Of a stretch of DNA of 64,000 nucleotides, positions 1-8,785 are shown in pieces. Within the stretch, counting starts at the first letter, position 1; every line of letters starts with the position of its first letter. Position numbers and translations under genes: made by a program. The DNA comes from Clostridium_AM tanneri (GTDB taxonomy: Bacteria; Bacillota; Clostridia; Clostridiales; Clostridiaceae), in assembly GCF_033659955.1 (NCBI RefSeq), contig NZ_JARUJP010000004.1, positions 62,001-126,000 on the forward strand, read 5' to 3'. The notes under the pieces were generated by a model. That model ran no database searches, was not told the DNA's origin, and worked only from the letters and a program-made list of their open reading frames with translations.

Positions 1-248
1 AAATACTTACCATATATTACTTTATTAATTTCAATCAATGATTTTCCATCAAATCTTCTTAAAAAAAGCATTATAAGTAGTGTTAGTGTACTAAAAAGCA
101 TTCCTGCTAGCAAAACTACAATCCATCCATCATGACCTACATCTTCTGCAAGAGTGGAAGGCAAAGTTAAAATTCCTATACCTATCTGTGAGGACACGAT
201 AAATGCTATTAGCTGTTTTGATGTTATGCTGTTCCAATCATTTTCCAC
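1..248 (-). CDS. GerAB-like spore germination permease, N-terminal part
   Basis: This is the first ~82 codons of a gene that leaves the window. It reads as an endospore germination permease of the GerAB/APC family, an inner spore-membrane subunit of a nutrient germinant receptor. The visible part has an N-terminal SITSKQLIAFIVSSQIGIGIL stretch and a second hydrophobic helix (IVVLLAGMLFSTLTLLIML), which matches the first two helices of the family. I chose the GTG at 248-246, which overlaps the end of the GerAA-like gene by 11 bp; translational coupling is likely. Truncation by the window edge prevents a full check. Confidence 0.8.
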   Translation of the reverse strand, partial: MENDWNSITSKQLIAFIVSSQIGIGILTLPSTLAEDVGHDGWIVVLLAGMLFSTLTLLIMLFLRRFDGKSLIEINKVIYGKY

Positions 249-1746
249 CTTTTTTACCTCTTTTCACATCGGAAGGCTTAGCGATATCTGGTCTACTCTT
301 TAAATTTTTCATAGGGATTCTTATAAAGGAATCCTTTAAATCTTTCATTTTAAATGGAGTAATTGGCTGAAAGTACGGCTGACCTAAGGATTCAAGCACC
401 AATAAATGGGCTAAAAATATTGATGAACCAATGATAATACCCATCATTCCAAAAACTCCAGCTAATAACATAAAGGCAAATCTGGTAAGTCTTATCGCTA
501 AAGCCATGTCAGTATTCGGTATTACATAAGAGGCAATGGCAGTAACTGCAACTACAATAAGCAATAGCTGTCCTACTATACCTGCTTCTACTGCAGCCTG
601 ACCAATGACAAGCCCTCCTACAACCCCTATAGTGGTTCCTATATAGGTTGGAAGTCTAGTGGCCGCTTCTCTCAAAAGCTCTATTGTAATCTCCATAAAT
701 AAAGCTTCCATAATCGGAGTAAAGGGAACTCTTGCTCTTCCTTTAGACAAAGGTACAAGTAAATCTAATGGAATTGCATAATAGTGGAAAGTTACAATAG
801 CTATGTATAAGGCCGGCAAAAAGAGAGCAAGTATCAATGCAAAACCTCTAAGTAATCTTATAAAAAAACCTGCAATCCAACTGGAGTTATAGTCATCCGG
901 CGCTTGAAAAAAAGCTGAGAAGCTAACAGGTACTATGGACACAGTGGGAGTTCCATCTAGCATTATTGCAAGCTTTCCCTCCATAAGAGAAGCAATTACC
1001 TTGTCTGTTCTTTCTGTAGATTGGTATTGTGGTAAAGTCGAGTGTGGAAAATCTGTAACAAGCTGTTCTATGTATCCTGTATCAATTAAAGCATCTATAT
1101 TTATATTTCTTATTCTGTTTAACAGATTATTTAAAACTTCACCATTGGCTATTCCATCAATATATACCACATATACATTTTGTTTTGTAATTTCTCCTAC
1201 TTCAATCACTTTAAATTTTAACCTTCTGCTTTTAATGTTTCTTCTAAGTAGTGAAATATTTGTTGAAATATCCTCTATAAACCCTTCATGAGGACCTTTA
1301 ATGCTTTTTTCACCTATAGGTTCGCTAATGTCCCTTTTTACCGGTGTTTTCAACCACACGCCAATTGCCAGGTTCACACTATCTGCTATGAGAATAGTGC
1401 CTCCGTGAAATATTTCATCAACTATCTTAGCTACATCATAGTAATAAGTCACCATAGGTATAGGTAATTTATCTACATTGTCTTTATTATTTAAGTCTGC
1501 TGAATTTAAAGATAATATAGGGCTTATAAACACTTGAAACATTAGTTCTAGATTTACAAGTCCTTTAAGATATATGACATATCCTTCTTTTCCATCTTTA
1601 AAAACTACTCTTTTTTTAATTATATCTGGACTGTCCGTGGTCAATTGATTAATTTGAGTTAGTGCATCGTTATAGGGTGGTAAAGATTTATTGCTAAACT
1701 CTGAATTATTGCTCTTTTGCTCTGTATTTTCATTATTGTAACTCAT
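238..1746 (-). CDS. GerAA-like spore germination protein (GerA family)
   Basis: About 502 residues, typical for the A subunit of a Ger germinant receptor. It has a long soluble N-terminal half (residues ~30-290) with the family features VNLELMFQV and DGTPTVSIVPVSF, then a C-terminal membrane half with about five hydrophobic segments. The membrane half contains the conserved PFTPIMEALFMEITIELLRE stretch. I prefer the ATG at 1746, behind AAGGGTGAT, over a GTG 48 bp upstream. The overlapping GerAB-like gene follows directly; a GerAC lipoprotein would be expected outside the window. Ger operons are usually expressed in the forespore, but I could not identify a convincing sigma-G promoter. Confidence 0.93.
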   Translation of the reverse strand: MSYNNENTEQKSNNSEFSNKSLPPYNDALTQINQLTTDSPDIIKKRVVFKDGKEGYVIYLKGLVNLELMFQVFISPILSLNSADLNNKDNVDKLPIPMVTYYYDVAKIVDEIFHGGTILIADSVNLAIGVWLKTPVKRDISEPIGEKSIKGPHEGFIEDISTNISLLRRNIKSRRLKFKVIEVGEITKQNVYVVYIDGIANGEVLNNLLNRIRNINIDALIDTGYIEQLVTDFPHSTLPQYQSTERTDKVIASLMEGKLAIMLDGTPTVSIVPVSFSAFFQAPDDYNSSWIAGFFIRLLRGFALILALFLPALYIAIVTFHYYAIPLDLLVPLSKGRARVPFTPIMEALFMEITIELLREAATRLPTYIGTTIGVVGGLVIGQAAVEAGIVGQLLLIVVAVTAIASYVIPNTDMALAIRLTRFAFMLLAGVFGMMGIIIGSSIFLAHLLVLESLGQPYFQPITPFKMKDLKDSFIRIPMKNLKSRPDIAKPSDVKRGKKGGK

Positions 1747-2042
1747 AGTAATATCACCCTTATTAGTATCTGAAAGGTAACGTAATTTATTCACATCAAT
1801 TTAGGCCACTACTGATAGGCTATATGTAATATTAGGTTCAAAAGAAGCTTTGCTAGTTTCTAATATAAGTATCTACTTTACTAATGTTTATTGATTAGAG
1901 TATACTTTTAGTAGGTATGGATAATTTTAATTATTGTTTTTCTTTACCTTTTCTGTGAATGTTTAAAAGTAATTAGCTATACTTATTTTGAGTTTTATCG
2001 CTTACATATCAATAATTAAAATCTAAGGGGAGGTGTATTATT

Positions 2043-2594
2043 TTGTTAGGAACTAAGATTAGAGAAATCAGACTTGAAAAAGGTCTAAAATTAAATGAAT
2101 TGGCAGAGAAGACTCAGTTAACGTCAAGTTATATTTCGCAAATTGAGCGAAATATTACCGAACCATCTCTTTCATCACTAAAAAAAATTGCAATTTCTTT
2201 AGGAGTGCCTATTTATACTTTTTTAAGTACTGAAAAGAAACAGAATGTTTATATCCAATCTACTATGCGAAAAAAGCTTGAGCTTCCAAATTCAAGCATG
2301 GTCTATGAGTTTATATCACCTATGGCATCGGATAAAGAGGTAGATATTAAAATGGAAACTATATATTTTCAACTAGAACCTGAGAGTTGGAGCAATGATG
2401 AATTTATGCTGCATGCCGCAGATGAATGTATATTCGTTATTGAAGGGAAAATCGAACTGTTCTTAGGAGATGAAAAGTATATTTTAAATAGTGGAGATAG
2501 CATTTATATAAAAGAGAACATGCCACATAAATTCTATAATCCAACTTCTGAGAAAGTTACTGGAATTTCTAATATTTGCCCGCCAATATACTAA
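2043..2594 (+). CDS. XRE-family regulator with C-terminal cupin domain
   Basis: A 183-residue transcription factor. Residues 1-60 form a Cro/CI helix-turn-helix (LNELAEKTQLTSSYISQIER). Residues ~105-180 form a cupin (HAADECIFVIEGKIELFLG ... GDSIYIKENMPHKF). This is the PuuR-like layout, in which the cupin senses a small amine or amino acid. The start is TTG at 2043, set by AGGGGAGG about 7 nt upstream; no ATG in frame is better. The aminotransferase gene follows after a terminator, so it is the obvious candidate target, but that is inference. Confidence 0.9.
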   Translation: MLGTKIREIRLEKGLKLNELAEKTQLTSSYISQIERNITEPSLSSLKKIAISLGVPIYTFLSTEKKQNVYIQSTMRKKLELPNSSMVYEFISPMASDKEVDIKMETIYFQLEPESWSNDEFMLHAADECIFVIEGKIELFLGDEKYILNSGDSIYIKENMPHKFYNPTSEKVTGISNICPPIY

Positions 2595-2644
2595 GTTTCA
2601 CTATATATTAACAATGATAAATATTTACTTTCTACATAGACTTC

Positions 2645-2680
2645 ACCCTATATTCTTCAATAAAGAATGTAGGGTTTTTA
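2645..2680 (+). terminator. Rho-independent terminator after the XRE-cupin gene
   Basis: A stem of CCCTATATTCTT against AAGAATGTAGGG with a short A-rich loop is followed by TTTTT. It separates the regulator from the aminotransferase gene. Confidence 0.8.
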
Positions 2681-2810
2681 AGTAATACTTATTTTTTTAA
2701 TTATTACTTAAAATTGGTTGTATTTTCCTGTAACTAGTAGTATTATTAAACTATAGTTAATTTATTAATATATATTTAATAATAGTGGATATTTTATGGG
2801 GGTGTTTATT

Positions 2811-4163
2811 TTGAAAGAAAATACTATCCGTTGTCATAGTGTTGTTGAGCAGGACAGTGAAGTAATTCCATCTGGTTGCAGAGTTCCTTATTATCCTTTA
2901 GTTATAAAAAGTGGAAGTGGAGCAATAATGAAGGATGTTGATGGTAATGAATATATTGATATGTTATCTAGTGCAGCAGCACTAAATACCGGACAAGCTC
3001 ATCCAAAAGTTGTAGATGCTATAATAAAACAGGTAAAAGAATTCATTCACTATACCCCAGCCTATGTTTATCATGAGGCTCTAGTAAAATTAGCTAAGGA
3101 ACTTACAGAAATTACACCAGGTAACTTTAGCAAAAAGGTTGCCTTCGGCTTAAGTGGCTCTGACTCCAATGATGGGATGATAAAGTTTGCTAGAGCCTAT
3201 ACAGGCAGAAGTAAAATAATTTCCTTTGTTGGTTCCTACCACGGATCCACTTATGGTTCTATTTCCCTTTCTGCTATAAGTTTAAATATGCGTCGTAAAA
3301 TCGGACCATTATTGCCAGACATTGATCATATAAATTATCCAGATTGTTACCGTTGTAAATTTGATAAAAAGGAAGATTGCTGCAAATTAGAATGTTTAGA
3401 AGAGCTAGAGGATAAGTTTAGAAATTACTTGCCTCCAGAAGAAGTGGCAGCAATTGTAATGGAACCTATAGCCGGTGATGGAGGACTAATTGTACCGCCT
3501 AAAAAATATGTTCATGCCTTATATAACCTATGTAAGAAAAATGGTATCCTCTTTGTTGTTGATGAAATACAACAAGGCTTTGGAAGAACAGGAAAATGGT
3601 TTGCTATAGAAAATTTTGATGTAGAACCAGATATAATAGTAATGGGAAAATCTATAGCATCCGGCATGCCTATGAGTGCCATTGTTGCAAGATCAGAGAT
3701 CATGGAATCCTTAGATGCCCCTGCACATGTATTTACAACTATGGCTAATCCAGTAAGCTGCAGTGCTGCTCTTGCTACTATAAGTGTAATAAAAGAAGAA
3801 GAACTTATGAAGCGTTCTAAAGAATTAGGTGATTATCTTAAAGTACGGTTCAATGAAATGAAAGACAAATATTCAATAATTGGTGACGTTCGTGGTATGG
3901 GCTTAAGTATAGGCGTTGACTTAGTTACTGACAGGAATACTAAGGAGCGTGCAAGAGAAGCTGCTGCAAAGATATGCTACCGCTGTTGGGAAAAAGGTGT
4001 AATTCTTACCTTCTTTTCTAATAACGTACTTCGTGTTCAACCTCCACTTGTAATAACAAAGGAACAGATTGATAAAGCAGTAGCTATTATAGAAGAGTCA
4101 ATAAATGAATATCTAAAAGGAGATATTCCTGATGAAGTTTTGCTAGAGGCAAAGGGATGGTAA
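2811..4163 (+). CDS. Class III PLP aminotransferase (4-aminobutyrate aminotransferase family)
   Basis: About 450 residues, the normal size for fold-type I class III transaminases, which move an amino group from an omega-amino acid (GABA type) to a keto acid. The PLP site is clear: DEIQQGFGRTG, then the Schiff-base lysine in IVMGKSIASGMP (about residue 280). A four-cysteine cluster (CYRC ... DCCKLEC, about residues 179-195) sits where related clostridial and archaeal enzymes have a small insert. I use the TTG at 2811 because GGGGGTG lies 7 nt upstream; an ATG at 2796 would add five residues but has a weak site. The upstream XRE-cupin regulator suggests control by substrate. The exact substrate cannot be read from sequence. 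Confidence 0.9.
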   Translation: MKENTIRCHSVVEQDSEVIPSGCRVPYYPLVIKSGSGAIMKDVDGNEYIDMLSSAAALNTGQAHPKVVDAIIKQVKEFIHYTPAYVYHEALVKLAKELTEITPGNFSKKVAFGLSGSDSNDGMIKFARAYTGRSKIISFVGSYHGSTYGSISLSAISLNMRRKIGPLLPDIDHINYPDCYRCKFDKKEDCCKLECLEELEDKFRNYLPPEEVAAIVMEPIAGDGGLIVPPKKYVHALYNLCKKNGILFVVDEIQQGFGRTGKWFAIENFDVEPDIIVMGKSIASGMPMSAIVARSEIMESLDAPAHVFTTMANPVSCSAALATISVIKEEELMKRSKELGDYLKVRFNEMKDKYSIIGDVRGMGLSIGVDLVTDRNTKERAREAAAKICYRCWEKGVILTFFSNNVLRVQPPLVITKEQIDKAVAIIEESINEYLKGDIPDEVLLEAKGW

Positions 4164-4195
4164 GGTAATAAGATAGTAAATTTTAAGATAATAAT

Positions 4196-4238
4196 AAATT
4201 AAAAGCGGCTGGTTTAACCAATCGCTTTTAATTTATTT
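4196..4238 (+). terminator. Terminator after the aminotransferase gene
   Basis: A perfect 12-bp stem, AAATTAAAAGCG against CGCTTTTAATTT, closes a 15-nt loop 33 bp after the stop codon. A T-rich stretch follows. Confidence 0.8.
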
Positions 4239-4332
4239 CAAATTTCCTCTTAAAATATGCATTTAATAATACTATAATTGAAATAAGCATATATTAAAGA
4301 TACATAAATGATTATCAGAAGGAGGCTTAATT

Positions 4333-5148
4333 ATGTTAGTTAATTGGTTTTCTAATTTAACTCCAGTAATGCAGGCTTTTTGTGCAACTCTTTTTACCTG
4401 GTTTGTAACTGCCTTAGGATCTGCCTTAGTATTTATTTTCAAAACATTAAACAGAAAAATACTAAATGGAATGTTGGGATTTGCTGCTGGAGTTATGATA
4501 GCGGCAAGTTTTTGGTCACTATTAGCACCTGCCATAGAAATGGCCGAAGATGCAAATATGGTAGCATGGGTACCGGCTGTAATTGGTTTCTTATCAGGAG
4601 GAGCTTTTCTATGGCTGGTAGATAAGGTTTTACCTCACCTTCATATTGGAGCTCCTATAGAAGAAGCTGAAGGTGTAAAGACTAGTTTGCAAAGAAGTGT
4701 ATTATTAGTTCTAGCAATAACTCTTCATAATATACCAGAAGGTTTAGCAGTAGGAGTAGCCTTTGGAGCTATATCTGCTGATTTGCCATCAGCATCTTTA
4801 GCAGGAGCTGTTGCCCTAGCAATAGGAATAGGAATTCAAAACTTTCCAGAAGGTGCTGCAGTTTCAATTCCGCTGAGAAGAGAAGGTTTTTCCAGGACTA
4901 AAAGCTTTATATATGGGCAGGCGTCAGGAATTGTAGAGCCAATAGCAGGCGTTATAGGCGCAATAGCTGTAGTAGCTATGAAACCTATGCTCCCCTATGC
5001 TCTATCCTTTGCTGCAGGAGCAATGATATATGTAGTAGTAGAGGAATTGATACCAGAGTCTCAGCAAGATACCACTTCAGATGTAGCTACAATTGGTGCT
5101 ATGATTGGTTTTGCAGTGATGATGATGCTTGATGTAGCTTTAGGCTAG
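4333..5148 (+). CDS. zupT: ZIP-family divalent metal transporter
   Basis: A 271-residue membrane protein with about eight hydrophobic helices. The metal-binding transmembrane motifs of the ZIP family are intact: HNIPEGLAVG at 132-141 (H132, N133, E136) and QNFPEGAAV at 169-177 (N170, E173), with E201 on the next helix. The GufA/ZupT branch imports zinc and other divalent metals across the plasma membrane. AGAAGGAGG precedes the ATG. Its stop codon lies only about 5 bp from the remains of a radical-SAM gene on the other strand. I see no metal-regulator operator. Confidence 0.92.
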   Translation: MLVNWFSNLTPVMQAFCATLFTWFVTALGSALVFIFKTLNRKILNGMLGFAAGVMIAASFWSLLAPAIEMAEDANMVAWVPAVIGFLSGGAFLWLVDKVLPHLHIGAPIEEAEGVKTSLQRSVLLVLAITLHNIPEGLAVGVAFGAISADLPSASLAGAVALAIGIGIQNFPEGAAVSIPLRREGFSRTKSFIYGQASGIVEPIAGVIGAIAVVAMKPMLPYALSFAAGAMIYVVVEELIPESQQDTTSDVATIGAMIGFAVMMMLDVALG

Positions 5149-5152
5149 AAAT

Positions 5153-5661
5153 AGCCTTCTTCTGTCTAAGTGTTACTCCGAAAGCAGGATATATAAATTT
5201 CGCTCCATTTTCCTTTGCCAATCTTATGATTTGTAAAATATTTTCATTACTATCTTCAATAAAGGGTAGCACAGGCATTAGTAATATCCCTGCAAAAATT
5301 CCCTTAGAAGAAAGTTTATTTATTGCTTCAAGTCTCTTAGAGGTTACATCTTTATAAGTTCTAATGCACTTCTAGTGAGCTTATATTTAGATTCAAAGGG
5401 GTTATAGGGATCTGACATTGCTCCCGTTCCAATTACCCCTTTTTTACCTTTTGATTTAAGCTCATTATTTAATATTCCAATAGCATCAGCCTTTGCACGA
5501 ACGGTATCAAAATCTTTAATTTGATAACATTCGCTTCTCGAATCACAATAAATACACCGGTGACAACAATCTTTATATATGTTCATATTATAATTTACTC
5601 CAAACCAACTATCATTTTTCTTCCAGGGTGATAATATCTGTTTTGTAGGAATAAAGTCCAT
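5153..5661 (-). pseudogene. Decayed radical-SAM gene (spore photoproduct lyase-like family)
   Basis: The 5' part encodes about 105 residues with an intact 4Fe-4S motif, CCHRCIYC (C-x3-C-x2-C), and the family motif DPYNPFE. The frame then stops after SALELIKM. A different frame continues at once with TSKRLEAINKLSSKGIFAG, followed by LLMPVLPFIEDS and FIYPAFGVTLRQ, which in this family belong to the same protein. Some 50 codons that normally join the two parts are missing, and the C-terminus is gone where the zupT gene ends. So this is an internal deletion plus frameshift plus 3' truncation. The start is ATG at 5661. A short functional product is unlikely. Confidence 0.8.
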
Positions 5662-5698
5662 TGTTATCAATTCCTTTCACAATCCTTAGGCTCTAGTA

Positions 5699-6151
5699 TT
5701 ACCTTATATATTCAGTAACTAAATCAGTAAAAAGTATACCCTCTAAATGATCTATTTCATGACAAAAGCATTTTGCTAAATCTCCTGTACCTGTTAAGGT
5801 AATTTTCTCGCCATTTTCATTTAGTGCTTCCACTGTTACCTTTGCAGGCCTTTTTAACTTCCCCAAAGTGTTAGGAATACTTAAACATCCTTCTACAACC
5901 TCTTGAGTTCCCTCCTTCATAATTATCTTTGGGTTTACTAACTTTATAAGTCCCTGTCCCATGTCTATCACAACTAATCTTTTTAATATACCTACCTGAG
6001 GAGCCGCTAAGCCTCCACCATTTTCTGTATTATACATAGTATCAGCCATATCATCTAAAATTTGTCTTATTTTATCATCTACTACTTCAACTGCTCTACT
6101 CTTTTTTCTTAATATTTCATCCTCAAAAAGTCTAATTTGTCTTAATGCCAT
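5699..6151 (-). CDS. def: Peptide deformylase
   Basis: A 150-residue enzyme that removes the formyl group from nascent protein N-termini. All three signature motifs are present: GGGLAAPQVG (45-54), EGCLS (87-91) and HEIDH (131-135). C89, H131 and H135 are the metal ligands and E132 the catalytic acid. The length is at the short end, typical of clostridial type I/III enzymes. The ATG follows the stop codon of the upstream XRE gene directly (TAAATG), with GGAGAGGTG inside the end of that gene, so the two are translationally coupled. This is probably an accessory copy, since def usually sits beside fmt or priA. Confidence 0.95.
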   Translation of the reverse strand: MALRQIRLFEDEILRKKSRAVEVVDDKIRQILDDMADTMYNTENGGGLAAPQVGILKRLVVIDMGQGLIKLVNPKIIMKEGTQEVVEGCLSIPNTLGKLKRPAKVTVEALNENGEKITLTGTGDLAKCFCHEIDHLEGILFTDLVTEYIR

Positions 6152-6388
6152 TTAAACTACACCTCTCCTTTGCTGTGCTCTTGATTTTCTTTCACTTTCT
6201 TCAAATATAAAAACTTCCTCTATGGTACTATGAAATACTTTGCAAATATCATAAGCCAACCATATAGATGGTTCAAACTTTTCTGTTTCAATAGAGTTGA
6301 TTGCTTGTCTTGATACTCCTACAAGTTGGCCTAACTGTTCTTGTGTTAACCCCATAGACTCACGTAATTCTTTTAACCTATTCTTCAT
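6152..6388 (-). CDS. Small XRE-family HTH regulator
   Basis: A 78-residue protein that is almost entirely a helix-turn-helix (LTQEQLGQLVGVSRQAINSIE, residues ~14-34) of the YgzD/YozG type. It then carries the common FEPSIWLAYDICKVF extension. It is the first gene of a two-gene unit with def, sharing a zero-base junction. Such small regulators commonly control their own operon. No operator is obvious upstream, though repeated TTACCTTACA/AGGTTAAC-like sequences lie at 6406-6465. Confidence 0.88.
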   Translation of the reverse strand: MKNRLKELRESMGLTQEQLGQLVGVSRQAINSIETEKFEPSIWLAYDICKVFHSTIEEVFIFEESERKSRAQQRRGVV

Positions 6389-6548
6389 TATTTACCTCCA
6401 TGTAATGTTTACCTTACATTATAAATATAGCAATATTTTACTCTTGTGTCAAGTTAACCTTACAATAGATATAAAATAAAGGAGAGATAAGATGTACTTA
6501 CCTCTCCTACTCAATACTTATTGCATAACTAAAAAAACATTTTTTAAA

Positions 6549-7295
6549 TTACTTTCCAGCAGCATACATTTCTGCTGCAATACAAAGATAGTAGCTAAAT
6601 CCTATTTGTTGGCTTTCAAGCATATTACGATGAAAATCATCTTCTAAAAAGAATCTTGTCTGCATCGAAAAAGTCTTTGCATCTACTTCTGTACCATTAT
6701 TATTTAAGAATCTAATATGCTCCTCTAGTATTTTTTGCAGCCTTTCATCACTTGGTTTCCATCCCTCTCTCAAAGCCTCTGCTACCTTTGTCATAAAATT
6801 CTGGGCTTCCTTTGCCTTTTCATTCATCTCATCAACTTCAAAGTTATTTTCTTTCATCATATCATAATCATATTTTTCCTTAAGATGCTCACCCTGCTCC
6901 TTTAAGGCCTCCTTCCACTCCTCTCTATTAAATCCTTGAAACATTGCTGATTTGTCCATAATTTCTCCTTTCCTTGTTAGAATAATCGAATCATCAAGAG
7001 TTTTTAATAAACGCTCCAGTCTCTGCTTGCGCGCAAAAAGCAGTTCCTGTTGTTTTGTTAAACAACTCAATCGACTGGGTTCATCCTCAAGTGCTGTTTT
7101 GATATCTTTCAGTGAGAAATCAAGCTCACGATAAAACAATATCTGCTGTAAACGCTCCAATTCATTTATTCCATATAGACGATAGCCAGCTTCACTAATA
7201 TCACAAGGTTCTAATAGTCCTATCTTATGATAGTGATGAAGAGTTTTTACTGTAACTCCTGTTAGCTTTGCAATGTCCTTAACTGTATATAGCAT
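6549..7295 (-). CDS. MerR-family regulator with TipAS ligand-binding domain
   Basis: 248 residues. The MerR winged helix covers ~1-70 (YTVKDIAKLTGVTVKTLHHYHK), a dimerisation coiled coil ~75-108, and a TipAS-like all-helical domain ~115-248 of the kind that binds thiopeptide and other drugs. It lies downstream of an MFS pump in the same orientation but has its own promoter with the 19-bp MerR spacer. A second protein with the same layout is encoded at 25415-26179. Drug-responsive autoactivation is inferred from the family; the ligand is unknown. Confidence 0.92.
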   Translation of the reverse strand: MLYTVKDIAKLTGVTVKTLHHYHKIGLLEPCDISEAGYRLYGINELERLQQILFYRELDFSLKDIKTALEDEPSRLSCLTKQQELLFARKQRLERLLKTLDDSIILTRKGEIMDKSAMFQGFNREEWKEALKEQGEHLKEKYDYDMMKENNFEVDEMNEKAKEAQNFMTKVAEALREGWKPSDERLQKILEEHIRFLNNNGTEVDAKTFSMQTRFFLEDDFHRNMLESQQIGFSYYLCIAAEMYAAGK

Positions 7296-7315
7296 AATTC
7301 CTCACCTCATTTATA

Positions 7316-7346
7316 ATGATAATGGCTCACCTAAGGTAAGAGTCAA
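7316..7346 (-). promoter_or_regulatory. MerR-type promoter and operator of the TipAS regulator
   Basis: On the minus strand, TTGACT (7346-7341) and TATCAT (7321-7316) are separated by 19 bp. The spacer holds the dyad CTTACCTTAGGTGAG (7340-7326), with one mismatch. An overlong spacer with the operator inside it is the hallmark of promoters activated by MerR-family proteins through DNA untwisting. Confidence 0.75.
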
Positions 7347-7369
7347 CTACTTTTAAAATTTTTTATATA

Positions 7370-7411
7370 CTTAAATAAAAAATGCTATCAATTTCCTTGA
7401 ACTAATAGCAT
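7370..7411 (-). terminator. Terminator of the MFS gene
   Basis: ATGCTAT and ATAGCAT arms flank a 16-nt loop. On the minus strand the stem is followed by TTTTTTATTT. It separates the MFS gene from the TipAS regulator. Confidence 0.7.
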
Positions 7412-7456
7412 CTTTTTATGTATTCAGTTTTAATTAATTTTATTTCTTACTAATTT

Positions 7457-8707
7457 TCATTGTCCACTATTAGAAATAAATTTGTCTTCTTTATCTATAT
7501 TAACCATATTAAATAGCTGAGCTGCCAAAAGCACACCAAAAAAGAATAATACCCCAGATACCGTATACATAGTTACTAGAGAGAGTTTAATCTTTAGCAA
7601 TCCTGATAAACTCATGGTAACTACCATTGCACCCATAAAAAGAGGATTTAAAACCCCATTTACTCTTCCTACAAATTCTTCCTCTGTAAGTTTAAGAATT
7701 AAAGTGTTTGTTCCTATATGAATACAGGGCATGAATAATCCATTAAAAAACTGAAGCCCAAGGGTAATAGCCCAACTTCTAGATATTCCAATGCCTATAA
7801 CTGATATGCTATTAACAAGCAATCCAAGGGCAAGTAGTTTTTGTGGACTAATCTTTTTTGAAAAACTTAACAGCATGCCGCCGCCTATAAGCATCGCCAC
7901 ACCATTGGTGGCAAGCAACCATTGTAAGTTTTCCTTTGGCAAACCTAATCTCTCCACAATAATAAAAATTCCAAGGGGCTGAATAATCCCTACTGCCAGA
8001 CCAGCTGCAGCAAAAACCCCACCAAGTATAGTAAGCACTTTTCTCTCCCAAACGTAACGGAAACCATCGCTTAGTTCCCGCCAGAAATTTGACTTTAATT
8101 GTTTATCTTTCTCTTTCTCGTCAGCTGGAAGAAATGTCAATACAGCTGCAGACATTAGAAAGGCAACTGCCATTACAGCTATTGCAATATTAATACCAAA
8201 TCTTTGATATACAAGTGTACCCATCATTGGACCAATAATCATGAAAATTGCCATCAATGTTTGGAACATAGCCATGCCTACTTGTAACTTTTCTACGGGT
8301 ACATGAATTTTAAATAATTTCATGGAAGAGGGCTGAGAAAATTGTGATAAAATGGCTGATATAAAGGTTACGAAAAATACAGCCTGCCAAGTACCAAAAA
8401 TTATTGCAAAAAGTACCACTAACACTGAAACAGCACTTAACAAATCACACCATATCATTGTACGTTTAGGTTTCCAACGATCTGCATAAGTTCCACCTAT
8501 AAAAGAAAAAATAAATATTGGCGCAAATTCTGCAACAGAAATCATCGAAACCGCAAAGGGATTATTCTGTGTTTTCTCCATTACAAATAATAAAATTGCA
8601 AAATTACGAACCCATACTCCTATTTGCAGTAAAATACCTGAAATCATAATAACTTGAACAAATCTATTTTGAAAAAGACCTGCATCTGCAGATGACGAAC
8701 TTTCCAT
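7457..8707 (-). CDS. MFS efflux transporter (DHA3/MefA-like)
   Basis: About 416 residues with roughly twelve hydrophobic helices. It has the motif-A-like loop GGTYADRWKPKRTM between helices 2 and 3, as in the DHA3 branch that exports macrolides and other drugs. The ATG at 8707 follows GAGGAG with 7-nt spacing; the longer frame would start on a TTG that is part of this site. The next gene on the strand is a TipAS MerR regulator, which fits a drug-efflux role. Substrate cannot be assigned. Confidence 0.88.
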   Translation of the reverse strand: MESSSSADAGLFQNRFVQVIMISGILLQIGVWVRNFAILLFVMEKTQNNPFAVSMISVAEFAPIFIFSFIGGTYADRWKPKRTMIWCDLLSAVSVLVVLFAIIFGTWQAVFFVTFISAILSQFSQPSSMKLFKIHVPVEKLQVGMAMFQTLMAIFMIIGPMMGTLVYQRFGINIAIAVMAVAFLMSAAVLTFLPADEKEKDKQLKSNFWRELSDGFRYVWERKVLTILGGVFAAAGLAVGIIQPLGIFIIVERLGLPKENLQWLLATNGVAMLIGGGMLLSFSKKISPQKLLALGLLVNSISVIGIGISRSWAITLGLQFFNGLFMPCIHIGTNTLILKLTEEEFVGRVNGVLNPLFMGAMVVTMSLSGLLKIKLSLVTMYTVSGVLFFFGVLLAAQLFNMVNIDKEDKFISNSGQ

Positions 8708-8785
8708 CCCATCACTCCTCAAAACTAATATATAAGTTAAATATTTTCTGTTTGCAGTAGTAATTTTCGACTTTTTTATACCTTA

